Shown: positions 8,162-17,422, numbered from the stretch's first letter. The stretch: DNA of 64,000 bases from Bosea sp. RAC05 (GCF_001713455.1 NZ_CP016464.1:2900001-2964000); one strand, 5' to 3'. Notes: generated by a model from the letters alone, not told the origin. A program made the numbers and translations.

Positions 8162-9800
8162 GTGCGGCAGCAGGTGCCGCCGGCCTGCTGCTGGCCACCG
8201 CGCTCCTCGCGCCGCTGGCGCTGGCGGCCGCCTGCCTGTCGCGCGCCGTCCGGACACGCATGCCGGGGCTGCTCTGGCTCGCGCCCATACCCGCCCTGCT
8301 GGCGGCCGGGCTCCTGCCGGCCGGCACGGCCATCGCCTTCCCGGTGCCGTTCCGGATGGCGCTGGCGCTCGACCCGCCCGGCGCGATCCTGCTCGGCGGC
8401 GCGGCGCTGCTCTGGAGCGCGGCGGGGTGCTATGCCGCCTCCTATCTGCGCGGCAAGCCCGGGCTGACGGCCTTCAGCATCTGGTGGCTGCTGACGCTGG
8501 CGGGCAGCCTCGGCGTCCTCATCGTCGCCGACATCGCCGGATTCTACCTGCTGTTCACGCTGGCGAGCCTCTCGGCCTATGGGCTGGTCGCGCATGAGCA
8601 GACCGCTGCGGCCAGGCGGGCCGGCCTCGTCTACATGGTGCTGGCGCTGCTCGGCGAAGCCTTCCTGCTCTTCGCCTTCGTCATGCTGGCGGCCGGACAG
8701 CCCGATCCCAATCCGCTGATCCGCGATGCGGTGGCGGCGCTGCCGGGCTCGCCGATGCGCGACGGAATCATCGCGCTGCTGATGCTGGGCTTCGCGCTCA
8801 AGATGGGGCTGATCCCGCTGCATGTCTGGCTGCCGCTCGCCCATCCGGCCGCGCCGATGCCGGCCTCGGCGGTGCTCAGCGGCGTGCTGGTCAAGGCCGG
8901 CGTGATCGGACTGATCCGCTTCCTGCCGTTCGAGGCCCCGCTGCCGGCCTGGGGCGCAGTGCTCGCCACCGCCGGCATCCTGACGGCCTATGGCGGCGCA
9001 GCGCTCGGCGTGGCGCAGCGGCGCCCCAAGACGATCCTGGCCTATTCGACCGTCAGCCAGATGGGCCTCGTCGCGGCCATCCTCGGCGCCGGGCTGGCGG
9101 CGGGCGATGCGTCTGCGCCGGGTCTGGCGGCCTATTACGGCGTGCATCACACGCTGGTGAAGGGCGGGCTGTTCCTCGCCGTCGGCGTCGCGTTCGCGAC
9201 CGGTGGAGCGCGCCGGCTTCCCGTGCTGCTGCTGACCGGGCTGCTGGCGCTCAGCCTCGCCGGCCTGCCCCTGACCAGCGGCGCGCTCGCCAAGCTCGCG
9301 GTCAAGCCGATGCTGGGTTACGGCGTGCTCAGCATCGCGGTCTCGCTCGCGGCGGCCGGCAGCACGCTGCTGATGCTGCACTTCATCGCCGTCATGGTCA
9401 GCGAGACGGCCGACAACCCGCCATCGAGCACCCCGCCGGGCGAAGCCCTGCCGTGGCTCGCCATCGCCGCTGCGTCGTTCCTCATCCCCTGGTGGCTTTA
9501 CCCGACCCTTTCGGGCGGCACGCTCGCCAGCGCCTGGAGCGTCCCTTCGCTCTGGAAGCTCGTCTGGCCGATGATGTTGGGTGTGGTGGTCTTCATGGCC
9601 GCGAAACGCTTCGCGGGACTGGCCGGCCGCGTCCCGGAGGGCGACATTCTGGTGCTGGCGGAGCGGCAGGCCCCCGCTTCGCCCGCCTGCCGGCCGCGAT
9701 CGAGCGGCTCGACGGGCGGCTGCGGCTCTGGCCAGCGGCCGGGCTCGTGTTGCTGGGACTCGTCATCTGGCTTGGCGGCGGCTTCCTGATGGCCGCATAA
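8158..9800 (+). CDS. Second MrpD/NuoL-like antiporter subunit, with apparent frameshift near 9671
   Basis: Paralogue of mrpD starting at an ATG overlapping its stop. The TM7 block (FALKMGLIPLHVWLPLAHP) and a TM8 lysine (VLVKAG) are conserved, but the TM5 position that is Glu in MrpD is Ala (FYLLFTLASLSAY). The frame used from 8158 becomes Ser/Gly/Cys-rich nonsense after about 9665 and stops at 9789. The frame one base back continues as RFARLPAAIERLDGRLRLW followed by a normal C-terminal helix, ending at 9800. One extra C in the C5 run at 9671-9675 joins them exactly and gives about 547 aa. This may be a sequencing error, a recent mutation, or slippage. Confidence 0.78.
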
Positions 9801-9851
9801 GTCATCATCGGCCGACCGGCCCCCCCGCTGCAAAGCCCTGGACGCGCCCTC

Positions 9852-11666
9852 GTGAACGCCATCGAAAGCACAGCCCTCGTCGTCGCGGTGACGATCGCGT
9901 TCTTCGCCTGGAACCGGCTGCCGGTGGTCGTGGTGGCGATCGGGGCGGCGCTGTCGCTCTGGGCGCTGGGGGTCGTTACGCTGGAACAGGCGATGGCCGG
10001 CTTCGGCGACCGCGCGGTGATGTTCGTCGCCAGCCTGTTCATCGTCAGCGCCGCGCTGGACAAGACCGGCGTCACTGCCTGGGCCGGGCAGTTCCTGATC
10101 GCGAAGGCCGGTGAGAGCAAGAACCGCCTGCTCGTCATCATCATGGCCGCGGCCGGCGCGCTCACCGCGCTGATCAGCGGCGGCGGCGCGGTCGCGGCAC
10201 TGATGCCGGTCGTGGTGCTCGCCGCGATCCGGCTGCGGCAATCGCCGACGCTGCTCTTGATGCCGCTGGCCTTCTCGGCCCATGCCGGCGCCAACATCCT
10301 GTTGACCGGCGCGCCCAAGAATATCCTCGTCTCCGAGGCGCTTGAGGATAATGGCCTCATCGGATTCGGCTTCGCCGAATTCGCGCTCGTCGGCCTGCCG
10401 CTGCTGGCGGGCACGATGCTGATCATCCTGCTCCTGGGCAAGCGACTGCTGCCAGCGCAGGGCAATGCGCGCCTGCCCGCCGATTTCAGCCAGCACGCGC
10501 AGACCCTGGTCGAGCACTACGGCCTCACCGACGGCTTCTTCCATCTGCGGGTGCGGGCGAGTTCGGATCTGATCGGCAAGCTCCCCGCTGCGCTGGCCCT
10601 GTCCCAGCAGGAGGGCGCGATCGATCTCGTCAGCGTTCAGGCCGGACCATCCGGCATCGCGCGCGGAGATCAGCCGATCCGCGAGGGCGACTACCTTCTG
10701 GTCAAGGGCGAGGCGGGGGCGGTGGCGCGCCTCTGCGCCGCCTCGCATCTCGCGCCGCGCGACGACAGCGACGACGGCGATGCGGCCGGCGCCCTGCTCA
10801 ACCGCAGAACGGGGCTGGCCGAGGTGGTGATCCCGCCGCGCTCGGCCTTCATCGGCAAGGCGGTGCATCCGGGCATGACCACCGAGGGCGGCGATCTGAT
10901 CGTGCTCGCGGTCCAGCGCGGCGGCGTCGATCTCGATCCGGCCGATCCAACCTTACAGGCCGGCGACACGGTGCTGCTCAAGGGCAGCTGGAAGGCGCTC
11001 GACCTGCGGCTGGCGGATGCCGACGTGCTTGTCGTCGATTCGCCCGATCTCGTCCGCCGCCAGGCCGTGCCAATGGGGGCGGGCGCCGGCGTCGCGCTGG
11101 CTGCGCTCGGCGCGCTGGTGCTGCTGCTGGCGACCGGCCTCGTGCCGCCTGCGGTCGCGGCGATGCTCTGCGCGCTGGCGCTGATCGGCGCCGGTATCCT
11201 CTCGGTCGAGGAGGCCTATCGCGCCATCCACTGGACTACGATCATCCTGATCGGCGCGATGATGCCGCTCTCGATCGCGATGGTGCAGTCGGGCGCCGCC
11301 GATCTCGTCGCGCGCCAGCTCGTGGCGCTGACCGGAGGCGGCGGGCCGACGGTCTTCCTCGCCGGCCTGTTCCTGCTCACCGCCTGCCTCGGCCAGATCA
11401 TGAGCAACACCGCCACCACCATGCTGGTGATCCCGATCGCGATGGCCGCCGCCACCAGCATGGGGGTCTCGCCCCGCCCGATCCTGATGAGCCTGTGCAT
11501 CGCGGGCTCGGCTTCCTTCATGACGCCGATCGCGACCTCGACCAACCTGATGGTGATGGGCCCGGGCGGCTACGCCTTCGGCGACTACTGGAAGCTCGGC
11601 CTGCCACTGATGATCTGGTTCTTCGTCATGGCGGTGTTCTACGTGCCGCTGATCTGGCGGTTCTGA
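9852..11666 (+). CDS. SLC13-family permease with two RCK_C/TrkA-C domains
   Basis: 604-aa ion-transporter-superfamily permease. Two membrane halves (about residues 1-205 and 400-604) flank two cytosolic RCK_C (TrkA-C) domains. Transport-domain signatures include ISGGGAVAALMPV with HAGANILLTGAPKN in the first half and MSNTATTMLVIPIA with FMTPIATSTNLMV in the second. Relatives carry sulfate, dicarboxylates or other anions with Na+ or H+. A GTG at 9852 is the start. It follows the Mrp operon by about 50 bases and might use the sodium gradient that system sets; that link is inference. Confidence 0.82.
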   Translation: MNAIESTALVVAVTIAFFAWNRLPVVVVAIGAALSLWALGVVTLEQAMAGFGDRAVMFVASLFIVSAALDKTGVTAWAGQFLIAKAGESKNRLLVIIMAAAGALTALISGGGAVAALMPVVVLAAIRLRQSPTLLLMPLAFSAHAGANILLTGAPKNILVSEALEDNGLIGFGFAEFALVGLPLLAGTMLIILLLGKRLLPAQGNARLPADFSQHAQTLVEHYGLTDGFFHLRVRASSDLIGKLPAALALSQQEGAIDLVSVQAGPSGIARGDQPIREGDYLLVKGEAGAVARLCAASHLAPRDDSDDGDAAGALLNRRTGLAEVVIPPRSAFIGKAVHPGMTTEGGDLIVLAVQRGGVDLDPADPTLQAGDTVLLKGSWKALDLRLADADVLVVDSPDLVRRQAVPMGAGAGVALAALGALVLLLATGLVPPAVAAMLCALALIGAGILSVEEAYRAIHWTTIILIGAMMPLSIAMVQSGAADLVARQLVALTGGGGPTVFLAGLFLLTACLGQIMSNTATTMLVIPIAMAAATSMGVSPRPILMSLCIAGSASFMTPIATSTNLMVMGPGGYAFGDYWKLGLPLMIWFFVMAVFYVPLIWRF

Positions 11667-11683
11667 GGGGCAGGGTTCCCACC

Positions 11684-11799
11684 AGCCCTCATCCTGAGGA
11701 GCCGCGAAGCGGCGTCTCGAAGGATGATCCATTAGGTTCCGGGATCCGCTGAAGTATCCTTCGAGACGCGGCCTGCGGCCGCTCCTCAGGATGAGGGCT
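11684..11799. repeat. Palindromic intergenic repeat, family II (copy 1)
   Basis: A 116-base element with long inverted arms. It opens AGCCCTCATCCTGAGGAGCC and closes with the complement of that sequence. Each arm contains a smaller hairpin and the core TCTCGAAGGAT / ATCCTTCGAGA. It lies between convergent genes. A second copy is at 47931-48045. This type is common between genes in Bosea, Bradyrhizobium and relatives. Confidence 0.85.
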
Positions 11800-11817
11800 G
11801 AGGGGACCCAACCTCCC

Positions 11818-13308
11818 TTACTGTCCCTTCTTTTCCGCCGCCGCAGCCCCAACCGGCCCTCCCAGCCGCTCGTCGATCCGGCCGAGCAGATAGGGGTAGA
11901 ACGGGTTCGACGACATCCGCAGCAGCGCGTCGAGATTGACGATCAGCGTGCCGCGCTCGCCGCGCGCCGCCACCGAGCCGAGCTGGATGCCGAAATCGTC
12001 AGCCGGATCAGGCGTCATGCCGTAGAGCCCGTCGGTCAGCGGGAATGGCAGGGCGACATGCGAGAGCGAGAACACGTCGCGCGGGAAGGAAAGGCCCAGC
12101 GGCCGTTCCGTCTCCTCGCTGGCACCAGCCTCGGTCACCCACTCGACGACTTCGCTCGCATCCGGGCTCGCATTGGTGATGACCGAGAGCCGGAAGTTTC
12201 GCGGCACCGGCGGCAGCATGCGGCCGAGCAGCGTATCGGCCGAGCTGCTCAGCAGGGGCCCGAACTTGGCGCTGCGGTTGAGGTCGAACAGCACGAGCTC
12301 GCTGCCATTGGCCGGCAGATGGGCATAGAGCGAGGTGATGATCGCGCGCGTCGAGACGGTGAAGTCCATCACCGACTGGAAGGTGATCAGCGGCGGCAGG
12401 TCCTTCAGCCGGCCCTCGCGCGATTGCCGGAGGATCTTCTGCTGCAGCGCCGCCGTCAGCAGATGCGACTGCCGCGCGCCGTTGACCGGAAACGAGTTGT
12501 ACTTGAACGGGTTGAACTCGGGCAGCACGCTGAGCCAGGCGGCCTTGGCGAAGGCGGGCAGGATCGCGGGCAGGGCGGCCAGCCCCGCAAAGCGGGCAAA
12601 GGCGGTGATGCCGACCATCGGCGAGATCAGCACCAGCCGGTCCGCCCGCGGCAGCTTCGGATCCTCCAGCGCCTCGAGCGCATGCATCAGGGCGAGCGCG
12701 CCGCCATTCGAAAAGCCGACCAGATGCAGCGGCGCGGTCGGCCCAGCGAGGCGTCTGGCCTCGCGCACAGCCAGCCGGGTCGCCGCCAGCCAGTCCTGCC
12801 ACTCGATTTCGGTCAGCCCCGCCGGCACCGTGCCGTGGCCAGGCAGGCGAGGGGCGACAGTGACGAAGCCGCGCTCGCGATACTGCCGCGCGACATGGCG
12901 CAGGCTGTAGGGCGCATCCGTCAGCCCGTGCAGGAAGACGGCGGCGCCTTTCGGTGGCCCGTCCGGCTGCAGCACATAGGAGCGGTTCCAGTCCTGCGCG
13001 AAGCGGGCGGGGTAGATCGGGCTGCCGTCGAAATAGCGGTTCACCGGCACGCGCGCGTCGGGCTCGAGCTTCTGCGTCACCTCGCGGCGGATCGCGGCGA
13101 AGGCCGCCTCCTCGGCCGCGAGATAGGCGCGCCAGTCGCCGCGGTTGAGCTCGGCGACAGAGAGCTCGGTGGGGATGTAGGTGTGCCAGGGCTCGAGCGG
13201 GGCGCCGCGCTCGGAATCATAGATCCGCAGGCCCAGCAGCGCGACGACCACGATGCCGAGAATGGCGGCGGTCCGTTTCAGGATGCGGCCGATCCGGTGA
13301 ACCCTCAT
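11818..13308 (-). CDS. Alpha/beta hydrolase with N-terminal membrane anchor
   Basis: About 496 aa. One N-terminal transmembrane segment (about residues 11-25) is followed by an alpha/beta hydrolase domain of the serine aminopeptidase/lipase type. The oxyanion-hole block is VFLHGLTDAPYS and the nucleophile elbow is LVGFSNGGALAL (Ser within G-F-S-N-G). The domain probably faces the periplasm. The start MRVHRIGR at 13308 is preferred over an upstream Arg/Ala-rich extension to 13470. The substrate is unknown; its 3' end faces the SLC13 gene across repeat family II. Confidence 0.78.
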   Translation of the reverse strand: MRVHRIGRILKRTAAILGIVVVALLGLRIYDSERGAPLEPWHTYIPTELSVAELNRGDWRAYLAAEEAAFAAIRREVTQKLEPDARVPVNRYFDGSPIYPARFAQDWNRSYVLQPDGPPKGAAVFLHGLTDAPYSLRHVARQYRERGFVTVAPRLPGHGTVPAGLTEIEWQDWLAATRLAVREARRLAGPTAPLHLVGFSNGGALALMHALEALEDPKLPRADRLVLISPMVGITAFARFAGLAALPAILPAFAKAAWLSVLPEFNPFKYNSFPVNGARQSHLLTAALQQKILRQSREGRLKDLPPLITFQSVMDFTVSTRAIITSLYAHLPANGSELVLFDLNRSAKFGPLLSSSADTLLGRMLPPVPRNFRLSVITNASPDASEVVEWVTEAGASEETERPLGLSFPRDVFSLSHVALPFPLTDGLYGMTPDPADDFGIQLGSVAARGERGTLIVNLDALLRMSSNPFYPYLLGRIDERLGGPVGAAAAEKKGQ

Positions 13309-13488
13309 CGCGGCGCAATCCCTCTTCGGCCAGACGAGCGGCCACCATGCACGACCTCGCGGCGGCGCGCCATGGTCCGCCGGACGGCCCGCCTCAGCCT
13401 CGAATGCGAGCGGTCCCATGCCGGCGACGCCGCGGGCCTGCGCCAGGTGCTGGCGGTGAGGCGGCGCCACAAGGCCGACGACCCGTCG

Positions 13489-13514
13489 GTAACCAAGCTG
13501 CTGCGCCGACCGAA
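13489..13514 (+). promoter_or_regulatory. Candidate ECF (NrsF-type sigma) promoter P1
   Basis: -35 GTAACC at 13489-13494, 16 bases, -10 CGAA at 13511-13514. This is identical to the promoter pattern I recall for Caulobacter SigF. It is upstream of the small membrane protein at 13563, giving a leader of about 40 bases. Confidence 0.6.
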
Positions 13515-13562
13515 TTCAGCGTCAGCGCATGTCCCAGCAGACCCGATGGGTGGAGACCGACG

Positions 13563-14198
13563 ATGACCATGGCAGCCGAAGCGAAACCTGCGACCCTCCA
13601 GGGGCGGACGGCCCTTCACCTCTTCGCCGGCGGCCTGGCGGGCCTGCTGATCTGGGAGGTCTGGGCCCGCGTGCTGACCAAGGCCGTGCTGGGCTATCCG
13701 CTCGAGCCCGCCGGGCTGATCGACGCGATCGCCCAGCACAGGCTCGGCCTGTCGGTGCCCTATCTGATCCGCGAGGCGCTGCATTACGGCGTCGGAATCG
13801 TCGGCTATCCGGTCGCCTATTTCGTGATCTCGCGCTTCGTGCCGCGCTGGCCGGTCGTACTCGACGCCATCGTCCTCGTGACCTTCAGCGCCGGCATCGC
13901 CGGGCTGATCGCGGCGGGCAGCTTCGCCCCGATCCACTTCATCTTCTGGACGGCTGCGGTCGGGCTGATCGCGACGCGGGCGATCAACCGCAGCCCGCTG
14001 ATCGCGGATGCGATCACCTGGGGCAATTTCACCTGGTTCAACGCGCTCGGCCTGATGGCACCGGTCGGCGGGCTGTCCTTCTACCTGCTCGGGGAGGGGG
14101 GTGAGCTCTCCTATATGAGCTTCGTCGGCCACGTCATCTACGGCGCGGTGGCGGTGTGGCTGTTCGAGCGGCTCGAAACCGGCACTGGCCGGGACTGA
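13563..14198 (+). CDS. Small polytopic membrane protein of unknown function
   Basis: 211 aa with about six hydrophobic segments and short loops, possibly related to the DUF6789 type of membrane protein. Recurrent features are a His residue early in the first helix (ALHLFAGG), IREALHYGVG in the middle, and SFVGHVIYGAV near the end. The ATG at 13563 follows a GGAG-like site; an upstream in-frame extension would be Pro/Arg-rich and is rejected. The candidate ECF promoter P1 makes it a putative member of the sigma/NrsF regulon encoded 25 kb downstream. I do not assign a function. Confidence 0.68.
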   Translation: MTMAAEAKPATLQGRTALHLFAGGLAGLLIWEVWARVLTKAVLGYPLEPAGLIDAIAQHRLGLSVPYLIREALHYGVGIVGYPVAYFVISRFVPRWPVVLDAIVLVTFSAGIAGLIAAGSFAPIHFIFWTAAVGLIATRAINRSPLIADAITWGNFTWFNALGLMAPVGGLSFYLLGEGGELSYMSFVGHVIYGAVAVWLFERLETGTGRD

Positions 14199-14566
14199 AC
14201 CCGGCGCGGCGCCCGCAAGGCGCGCTTCGGCGTCGGCCGCGGTGCGGCTCGTACCCGGTGGCTGGCCATCGAGCAGCTCCGCCACTCTCCCACCGCACCG
14301 GCGCTGAAGGCAGAGGTCGAGGCCACCGCGGTGCCTTCCGGCTCGTCTGGCAGTGGGACGACCCCAGCAAAGGCCGCGCCCTGTCGAAGGAGGCGACGAA
14401 CCGGTCCCTGCGCCGGCGTTGCCCCCAGCACCGCTGGCGACGGTTCGCAGCGACCGCCCTGGCTTCCTGTATACCGAAATAGGGATATGCTGCACCGCAA
14501 CGACGAATTGATTTGACGAAAATCCAGTTTTCAACATTTCTGGTATACAGAACTGGAGGATGCGGC
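14199..14566. other. Intergenic region upstream of the Rieske oxygenase operon
   Basis: About 370 bases with no convincing gene. The last 100 bases are AT-richer and hold a pair of inverted GTATAC motifs, described separately, and a TTGACG box at 14513-14518 that could be a -35. The promoter of the catabolic operon should be here. Nothing recognisable in 14199-14460. Confidence 0.45.
14466..14550. promoter_or_regulatory. Pair of GTATAC-centred operator-like sites
   Basis: CCTGTATACC at 14466-14475 and TGGTATACAG at 14541-14550 are inverted copies of one motif, resembling GntR/FCD operators (GT-N2-AC core). The second is 16 bases upstream of the oxygenase start, where a bound repressor would block expression. 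The GntR/FCD regulator at 15627 in the same operon is the obvious candidate ligand-responsive binder. Confidence 0.55.
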
Positions 14567-15622
14567 ATGACCAATGCGCCCCGCTTTCCGTTGAATGCCT
14601 GGTATGCCGCGGCCTGGGATGTCGACATCAAGCGGGCGCTGTTCCCGCGCACCATCGCCGGCCGCCATATCGTGTTCTACCGCAAGGCAGACGGCGCGGT
14701 CGCCGCGCTGGAGGACGCCTGCTGGCACCGGCTGGTCCCGCTCTCGCGCGGCCGGCTCGACGGCGACGAGGTCGTCTGCGGCTATCACGGCCTGGCCTAC
14801 AACGCCCAGGGCCGCTGCACCTTCATGCCGTCGCAGGAGACGATCAATCCGTCGGCCTGCGTCCGCGCCTATCCCGTCGCCGAGAGGCACCGCTTCGTCT
14901 GGGTCTGGCCGGGCGACCCGGCGCTGGCCGACCCCGCCCTGATCCCGGACCTGCACTGGAACAAGGACGCCGAATGGGCCGGCGATGGCGGCACCATCCA
15001 TGTAAAATGCGACTACCGTCTGGTGCTCGATAATCTGATGGACCTGACGCACGAGACCTATGTCCACGGCTCAAGCATCGGCAACCGCGCCGTGGCGGAG
15101 GCGCCGTTCGAGACGACCCATGGCGAGCGCACGGTCACGGTGACCCGCTGGATGACCAATATCGAGCCGCCGCCGTTCTGGGCTGCCCAGCTCGGCAAGC
15201 CCGGCCCGGTCGATCGCTGGCAGATCATCCGTTTCGAACAGCCCTGCACCATCGCCATCGATGTCGGGGTTGCGCCTGCCGGCACGGGTGCGCCCGAGGG
15301 CGATCGCTCGCAGGGCGTCAACGGCTATGTGCTGAACACGATTACGCCCGAGACCGACGGCACCTGCCACTACTTCTGGGCCTTCGCCCGCAACTACCGT
15401 CGCGACGACCAGGCCCTGACGACCCAGCTCCGCGAGGGCGTCTCCAGCATCTTCAAGGAGGACGAGGAGATCCTGGAGCAGCAGCAGCGCGCGATGGCGG
15501 CCAACCCCGACCGCGTCTTCTACAATCTCAACATCGATTCCGGATCGATGTGGGCGCGCCGCCTGATCGACAAGGCGATCGCGGCCGAGACCGCGCCCTC
15601 GCGGCTCCAGGCGGCGGAGTAG
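14567..15622 (+). CDS. Rieske non-heme iron oxygenase, VanA/demethylase type
   Basis: 351-aa oxygenase component of a two-component Rieske system. The Rieske [2Fe-2S] ligands are C52-x-H54 and C71-x2-H74. The mononuclear-iron ligands are in DLMDLTHETYVH-like sequence: D159, H162, H167. VanA, DdmC and related enzymes remove O- or N-methyl groups from aromatic or betaine substrates, releasing formaldehyde. The start at 14567 (MTNAPRF) is preceded by GGAGGA; the track-length start at 14513 lies upstream of the operator and is rejected. The reductase partner is at 16403. Vanillate is possible, but the substrate cannot be read from sequence. Confidence 0.85.
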   Translation: MTNAPRFPLNAWYAAAWDVDIKRALFPRTIAGRHIVFYRKADGAVAALEDACWHRLVPLSRGRLDGDEVVCGYHGLAYNAQGRCTFMPSQETINPSACVRAYPVAERHRFVWVWPGDPALADPALIPDLHWNKDAEWAGDGGTIHVKCDYRLVLDNLMDLTHETYVHGSSIGNRAVAEAPFETTHGERTVTVTRWMTNIEPPPFWAAQLGKPGPVDRWQIIRFEQPCTIAIDVGVAPAGTGAPEGDRSQGVNGYVLNTITPETDGTCHYFWAFARNYRRDDQALTTQLREGVSSIFKEDEEILEQQQRAMAANPDRVFYNLNIDSGSMWARRLIDKAIAAETAPSRLQAAE

Positions 15623-15626
15623 CGCC

Positions 15627-16391
15627 GTGGAGCTCGCGCTCGACCGGGATCTCGACAGGGGCGGCTCGCAGACCGTCAAGGCCCAGCTCGCGCTGCGCGA
15701 GCTCGTGCTGAGTGGCGCCGTGGCGGCCGGCGAGCGGCTGACCGAACAGGGCATGGTCGAGCGGCTGGGCGTCTCGCGCACGCCGATCCGCGCCGCGCTG
15801 ATGCTGCTCGCCGAAGAGGGCCTGCTCGAGCCGATGCCGAATGGCGGCTACACGGCGCGCGCCTTCAGCGAGCGCGAGGTGCTGGATTCGATCGAGATGC
15901 GCGGCACGCTGGAGGGGCTGGCCGCCCGGTTCGCGGCGGAACGCGGCGCAAGCCCGCATGCGCTCGACGCGATCCGTCATGGCCTCGACCAGATCGACGG
16001 CGTTGTCGAGGAGGCGCTGACCTCGCTGTCGGCCTTCTCCGCCTATGTCGATCTCAACGCGGCCTTCCACCGTCAGGTGATCGCGCTGGCGGGCAGCCGC
16101 ACGCTCGAACGGCAGATCGGGCGCGTCGTCACGCTGCCCTTCGCCTCGCCCAGCGCCTTCGTCATGGCCCAGGCCGACATGCCCGGCGCCGATACCGTGC
16201 TGATCGTGGCGCAGGACCAGCACCGCTGCATCCTGGAGGCGATCGCGGCGCGCGAGGGGGCGCGGGCCGAGCAGGTGATGCGGGAGCATTCACGCCTCGC
16301 CGGCCGCAATCTCTCGCGCGCCCTGCGGCATCGCGAGGCGCTGGCCATGGTGCCGGGCGCGGCGCTGATCCTGCCCATGACCGATCGCTGA
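15627..16391 (+). CDS. GntR family transcriptional regulator, FCD subfamily
   Basis: 254 aa, GTG start 4 bases after the oxygenase stop. The N-terminal winged helix-turn-helix spans about residues 15-75 (ERLTEQGMVERLGVSRTPIR is the recognition region). The C-terminal FCD ligand domain follows, with the metal/ligand His in LNAAFHRQV and in AQDQHRCILEAI. Lying between oxygenase and reductase genes, it probably represses this operon until the substrate or a metabolite binds. The paired GTATAC sites upstream are its likely targets. Confidence 0.87.
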   Translation: MELALDRDLDRGGSQTVKAQLALRELVLSGAVAAGERLTEQGMVERLGVSRTPIRAALMLLAEEGLLEPMPNGGYTARAFSEREVLDSIEMRGTLEGLAARFAAERGASPHALDAIRHGLDQIDGVVEEALTSLSAFSAYVDLNAAFHRQVIALAGSRTLERQIGRVVTLPFASPSAFVMAQADMPGADTVLIVAQDQHRCILEAIAAREGARAEQVMREHSRLAGRNLSRALRHREALAMVPGAALILPMTDR

Positions 16392-16402
16392 GGGGGCGGA
16401 CG

Positions 16403-17377
16403 ATGCGCTTCGCGACAATCTGGGGGGAGGCGGTCGTCAGCGGGATCCGCGAGATCGCGACGGATATCCGGGAGATCGCCATCGCGCCCGTCGGGCGTCC
16501 GGTCGCGCGCTTCCGGCCCGGCGCCCATCTCGACATCGCCCTCGTCATCGGCGAACGGCCCGACACCCGCTCCTATTCGCTGATCGGGCGGCCACAGGGC
16601 GACGGCTATCGCATCGCCGTGAAGCGTCGCCCCGACAGCCGAGGTGGATCGCAGACCATGTGGCGGCTCACACCGGGCGCCCGCCTCAGCATCAGCGAGC
16701 CCATCGACGGGTTTTCGCTCGAGCCCGGTCGCGCCGCCTACCTGCTGGTCGCCGGCGGAATCGGGGTGACGCCGCTCGTTGGCATGGCCGAGGAACTGGG
16801 GCAGGCCGGGGCCGATGTCCGGCTCGTCCATGCGGTGCGCGACGAGACCGAGGCCGCCTATGGCGAGCATCTGCGCGCCTGCCTCGGGGAGCGCTACCGC
16901 TTGCATCGGTCGGCCCGGGATGGGCGGCTCGATCTCGCCGGCTTGATGGCATCGGTCCCCGAGCTCGGCGTCGTCGCGGTCTGCGGGCCGATATCCATGC
17001 TGGAAGGCGCCAAGCGCGCCTGGGCGGCCCTGGGACGGGCGCAGACCGACCTGCGCTGGGAGACGTTCGGATCGAGCGGTCATCTCCCGACAGACGCGTT
17101 CAACGTCCGCCTGCCGCGCCTGGGCCGGGAGATCCTGGTGCCCGCGTCGCGAAGCCTGCTGGAGGCGCTCGAGGAGGCCGGGATCGAGGTGATATCGGAT
17201 TGCCGGCGCGGCGAGTGCGGGCTCTGTGCGATCGACGTGCTCGGCTGCGACGGCGAGGTCGATCACCGCGACGTCTTCTTCAGCGCCCATCAGAAACAGG
17301 AGGGCCGCAAGCTCTGCGCCTGCGTCTCACGGGCACAGGGCACGCTGACGATCGACACCGCCTTTCGTCCCGATTGA
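16403..17377 (+). CDS. VanB-type ferredoxin-NAD(P)H oxidoreductase
   Basis: 324-aa reductase that feeds electrons to the Rieske oxygenase. It has an FNR-like flavin domain (RSYS at 56-59), an NAD(P)H domain with GGIGVTP at 118-124, and a C-terminal plant-type [2Fe-2S] ferredoxin domain with C267-x4-C272-x2-C275-x29-C305. This domain order (FMN-NAD-ferredoxin) is the phthalate dioxygenase reductase/VanB class. Confidence 0.88.
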   Translation: MRFATIWGEAVVSGIREIATDIREIAIAPVGRPVARFRPGAHLDIALVIGERPDTRSYSLIGRPQGDGYRIAVKRRPDSRGGSQTMWRLTPGARLSISEPIDGFSLEPGRAAYLLVAGGIGVTPLVGMAEELGQAGADVRLVHAVRDETEAAYGEHLRACLGERYRLHRSARDGRLDLAGLMASVPELGVVAVCGPISMLEGAKRAWAALGRAQTDLRWETFGSSGHLPTDAFNVRLPRLGREILVPASRSLLEALEEAGIEVISDCRRGECGLCAIDVLGCDGEVDHRDVFFSAHQKQEGRKLCACVSRAQGTLTIDTAFRPD

Positions 17378-17422
17378 CAGCGATCCGCGCGAACAGAAAT
17401 ATTGTGCGAATTCAGAATAAGA

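Noticed and set aside
5903..8257. Very long Gln/Arg/Asp-rich open frames antisense to the Mrp genes, and similar ones antisense to rne, PBP1a and nrdJ
   Set aside because: They mirror codon bias of the real genes on the opposite strand and have low-complexity composition.
14567..17377. Calling the oxygenase and reductase vanA and vanB
   Set aside because: The families fit, but the dedicated amino-acid-type importer and MetE-like gene make other methylated substrates equally likely; symbols withheld.
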